14,584 bases of DNA from Bacteroidales bacterium. Its GTDB lineage: Bacteria; Bacteroidota; Bacteroidia; Bacteroidales; UBA932. Below, piece by piece: positions 13,065 to 14,584 of the stretch. The position numbers and the translations under genes were made by a program. The stretch is taken from assembly GCA_004552615.1 (NCBI GenBank), contig SFNZ01000040.1:1-14584 (forward strand), given 5' to 3'. The stretch's first letter is position 1. Every line of letters begins with the position of its first letter. The notes beneath the pieces were generated by a model. It was given only the letters and a program-made list of their open reading frames with translations, did not search any database and was not told where the DNA came from.

Positions 13065-13080
13065 AGCGGCTCCCGCAGGA
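13065..13080 (+). repeat. 16-bp inverted copy of part of element B
   Basis: AGCGGCTCCCGCAGGA is identical to the minus strand of 10937-10952, which in element B forms the 3' arm of the pseudoknot helix and the start of the next hairpin. The rest of the element is not recognisable here. It lies in the dnaK leader region, so the two copies flank dnaK in opposite orientation. Confidence 0.5.
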
Positions 13081-13181
13081 CCCGCACTGCCGGACTTAGC
13101 CTGACAGCGACAGGACAATTATCCAATGCCGTGCCAATTCAACATAAAGGGCGTTTTATGCCAAAATGTCATATTTATTGC

Positions 13182-13189
13182 TATATTTG
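13182..13189 (+). promoter_or_regulatory. -7 element of the pseudouridine synthase gene
   Basis: TATATTTG matches TAnnTTTG and ends 18 nt before the ATG at 13208. The -33 region holds only the loose match TTTTATG (13154-13160). The sequence context is the same as for murB. Confidence 0.5.
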
Positions 13190-13207
13190 GTGTCACAAAC
13201 TTCGGCC

Positions 13208-13924
13208 ATGACATACAGGAAATTATCTACAGAAGAATACAAAGACCTGGAATCCAGGATATTATACGAAGACAACCACCTTCTTGTCATCAACAAGAAG
13301 GCAGGAGAAATCGTGCAGGGGGACAAAACCGGTGACGAACCCCTCAGCGAGACACTGAAGGCATTCATCGCCGGAAGGGACGGAAAGCCCGGCCAGGTAT
13401 TCATGGGAGTGCCGCACCGGCTGGACCGACCTGTCTCCGGCATAACTGTGTTCGCCAAGACATCCAAGGCGCTGGAAAGGATGTCAGCCATGTTCAGGAA
13501 CGGAGATGTCCACAAGACATACTGGGCTCTTGTATGCAGCAGGCCAGAACCTGATGAAGGCGAGCTCGAGGACTGGATGACACGGAACGAGAAGATGAAC
13601 AAGAGTTTCATCTGCAAAGAGCCGTCAAGACATCCCGGTGCCAGGCTCGCCAAGCTGCGTTACCGGACCATAGGACAGACTGACAGATATTTCCTCGTGG
13701 AAGTGAATCTGCTCACCGGCAGGCACCATCAGATCAGATGCCAGCTCTCGGGACACGGATTCTGCATCAAGGGAGATCTCAAGTACGGAGCTCCGAGATC
13801 CAACAGCGACGGAAGCATCTCCCTGATGTCCAGGCACATCAGTTTCATTCATCCTGTACGGAAAACGCCTGTGGAGGTCTCTGCCCCCGTGCCTCCGTCC
13901 TGGAAAGGCGTGACTTTGCCCTGA
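13208..13924 (+). CDS. RluA-family RNA pseudouridine synthase
   Basis: Isomerises specific uridines in rRNA or tRNA to pseudouridine. It has 238 residues and consists of the catalytic domain only, with no N-terminal S4 RNA-binding domain, so it resembles the short RluA/TruC-type members. The catalytic aspartate is D73 in HRLDRPVSGITVFAKT. ILYEDNHLLVINKKAGEIVQ (18-37) and LTGRHHQIRCQLSGHGFCI are the other family motifs, the latter with the conserved Arg that closes on the RNA. The open frame begins at 13166, but the ATG at 13208 follows the promoter correctly. The target uridine cannot be told from sequence. Its last 80 bp overlap the 3' end of the convergent regulator gene. Confidence 0.93.
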   Translation: MTYRKLSTEEYKDLESRILYEDNHLLVINKKAGEIVQGDKTGDEPLSETLKAFIAGRDGKPGQVFMGVPHRLDRPVSGITVFAKTSKALERMSAMFRNGDVHKTYWALVCSRPEPDEGELEDWMTRNEKMNKSFICKEPSRHPGARLAKLRYRTIGQTDRYFLVEVNLLTGRHHQIRCQLSGHGFCIKGDLKYGAPRSNSDGSISLMSRHISFIHPVRKTPVEVSAPVPPSWKGVTLP

Positions 13925-14584
13925 GGGAATCCCGACACTCCTTGCACCATACTCCGGGAGTCGTGTCGCAGAAAAGCTTGAATGCCATATTGAACGTAAC
14001 CTGTGAATTGAACCCTGACAACTCGGACAGTTCCTTCAACTTCAAGTCAGGATTCTTGTGGAACATCTCCTTGGCGAAGTTGACCCTGTACCTGTTCATC
14101 AGCTGGCAGAAATTCAGTCCGGAGGCCTCATTGATGACACGTGAGACATAAGACTTGTTGGAAATCAGCTCCCTCGCAAGGTTTTCCAGACTATACTCCG
14201 GATCAAGATATGGCCTGCTGTCCTCCAGATATTGACATATCTTATTGTACATCAATACATTCATCCGCGGCTTATCACGAATGTAGGCACTGGTTTCCAC
14301 ATCTTTTTCCCCGTAGGGCCTGCCGTCGTCAGTATATCCGATCACCGGGCCGCTCGTTACAGAGCGTATCAGCATTATCACATACAGGAACAGGGACAAT
14401 GCCGCTACGATTCCCGAGAGGACTCTCCCGAACGTGGAAGGATACAGGACTGATGCTGTCACGAAGGACATAATTGCCCAGGAACCTACTATGAAATTCA
14501 TCTTGTTGTTGTCCAGTAGAATCTCCCATCCGGAAACTCCCATCGTGAGATATGGAACGTCATCCATCATCGAACTTGAACGCA
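13845..14584 (-). CDS. AraC-family membrane-anchored regulator (5' truncated)
   Basis: Transcriptional regulator with membrane helices followed by a C-terminal AraC/XylS DNA-binding domain, a layout common in Bacteroidetes. The visible part has two hydrophobic segments (about 25-43 and 48-68 counted from the Met at 14570), a linker, and two helix-turn-helix units: YSLENLARELISNKSYVSRVINEASGLNF and LKELSELSGFNSQVTFNMAFKLFCDTTPGVW, which is the AraC signature end. The frame is still open at the right edge (codons before 14570 read R-S-S-S), so the true start and more membrane helices are probably outside. The last 27 or so residues are beyond the normal AraC end and lie antisense to the pseudouridine synthase gene. 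Ligand and targets are unknown. Confidence 0.88.
   Translation of the reverse strand, partial: RSSSMMDDVPYLTMGVSGWEILLDNNKMNFIVGSWAIMSFVTASVLYPSTFGRVLSGIVAALSLFLYVIMLIRSVTSGPVIGYTDDGRPYGEKDVETSAYIRDKPRMNVLMYNKICQYLEDSRPYLDPEYSLENLARELISNKSYVSRVINEASGLNFCQLMNRYRVNFAKEMFHKNPDLKLKELSELSGFNSQVTFNMAFKLFCDTTPGVWCKECRDSLRAKSRLSRTEARGQRPPQAFSVQDE

Noticed and set aside
13030..13130. CIRCE or similar heat-shock operator upstream of dnaK
   Set aside because: I looked for TTAGCACTC-N9-GAGTGCTAA and found nothing close to it.
13095..13140. TTGGCACGGCATTGGA on the minus strand upstream of dnaK as a sigma-54 promoter
   Set aside because: It has the -24 GG but lacks the required GC at -12, and dnaK is not a typical sigma-54 target.

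Overview
The window looks like a chromosomal housekeeping segment from a member of the Bacteroidales with fairly high G+C. Three things support this. Most genes have the Bacteroidetes-type -7 element TAnnTTTG just upstream, and a good TTTG-N20-TACATTTG promoter precedes the tRNA. Shine-Dalgarno sequences are mostly absent. The proteins (Asp-type MurA, long-form PurC, lipoprotein-like S9 peptidase, membrane-anchored AraC regulator) have a Bacteroidales character. A genus cannot be assigned from the sequence alone. No prophage, transposase, CRISPR array or antibiotic-resistance cassette is visible, and no gene-free stretch exceeds 300 bp.

Layout. 1-170: a bidirectional terminator and tRNA-Ser(UGA) on the minus strand. 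316-2724 (+): murB-murA, a peptidoglycan-precursor operon whose MurA has Asp in place of the fosfomycin-target Cys. 2740-5892 (-): an uncharacterised two-part protein (possible degenerate nuclease plus GNAT/Mom-like module), then purC, then umuC 5 bp behind it with no umuD. 5954-8245 (+): an S9-family dipeptidyl-peptidase-like exported enzyme. 8461-9462 (-): class II fructose-bisphosphate aldolase. 9639-10854 (+): gmk-nadD nucleotide/NAD operon. 11137-13029 (-): dnaK with an unusual Gly-Pro-Gln-rich tail. 13208-13924 (+): an RluA-family pseudouridine synthase, whose 3' end overlaps a convergent AraC-type membrane regulator that runs off the right edge.

The main discovery candidate is a pair of 119-130 nt palindromic elements, at 8257-8386 and 10879-10997. 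Each lies between a convergent gene pair. Their long outer stems have unrelated sequences, but inside them, on the minus strand, both have an 8-nt junction (CrTGGyCG) and a potential H-type pseudoknot with identical helix and loop lengths. Three base pairs in the pseudoknot change in a compensatory way between the copies. A further hairpin follows, and then an identical GGATGGAGCG. This pattern fits a structured RNA family, or a mobile palindromic repeat, that I do not recognise. A 16-bp inverted copy of part of the second element lies upstream of dnaK.
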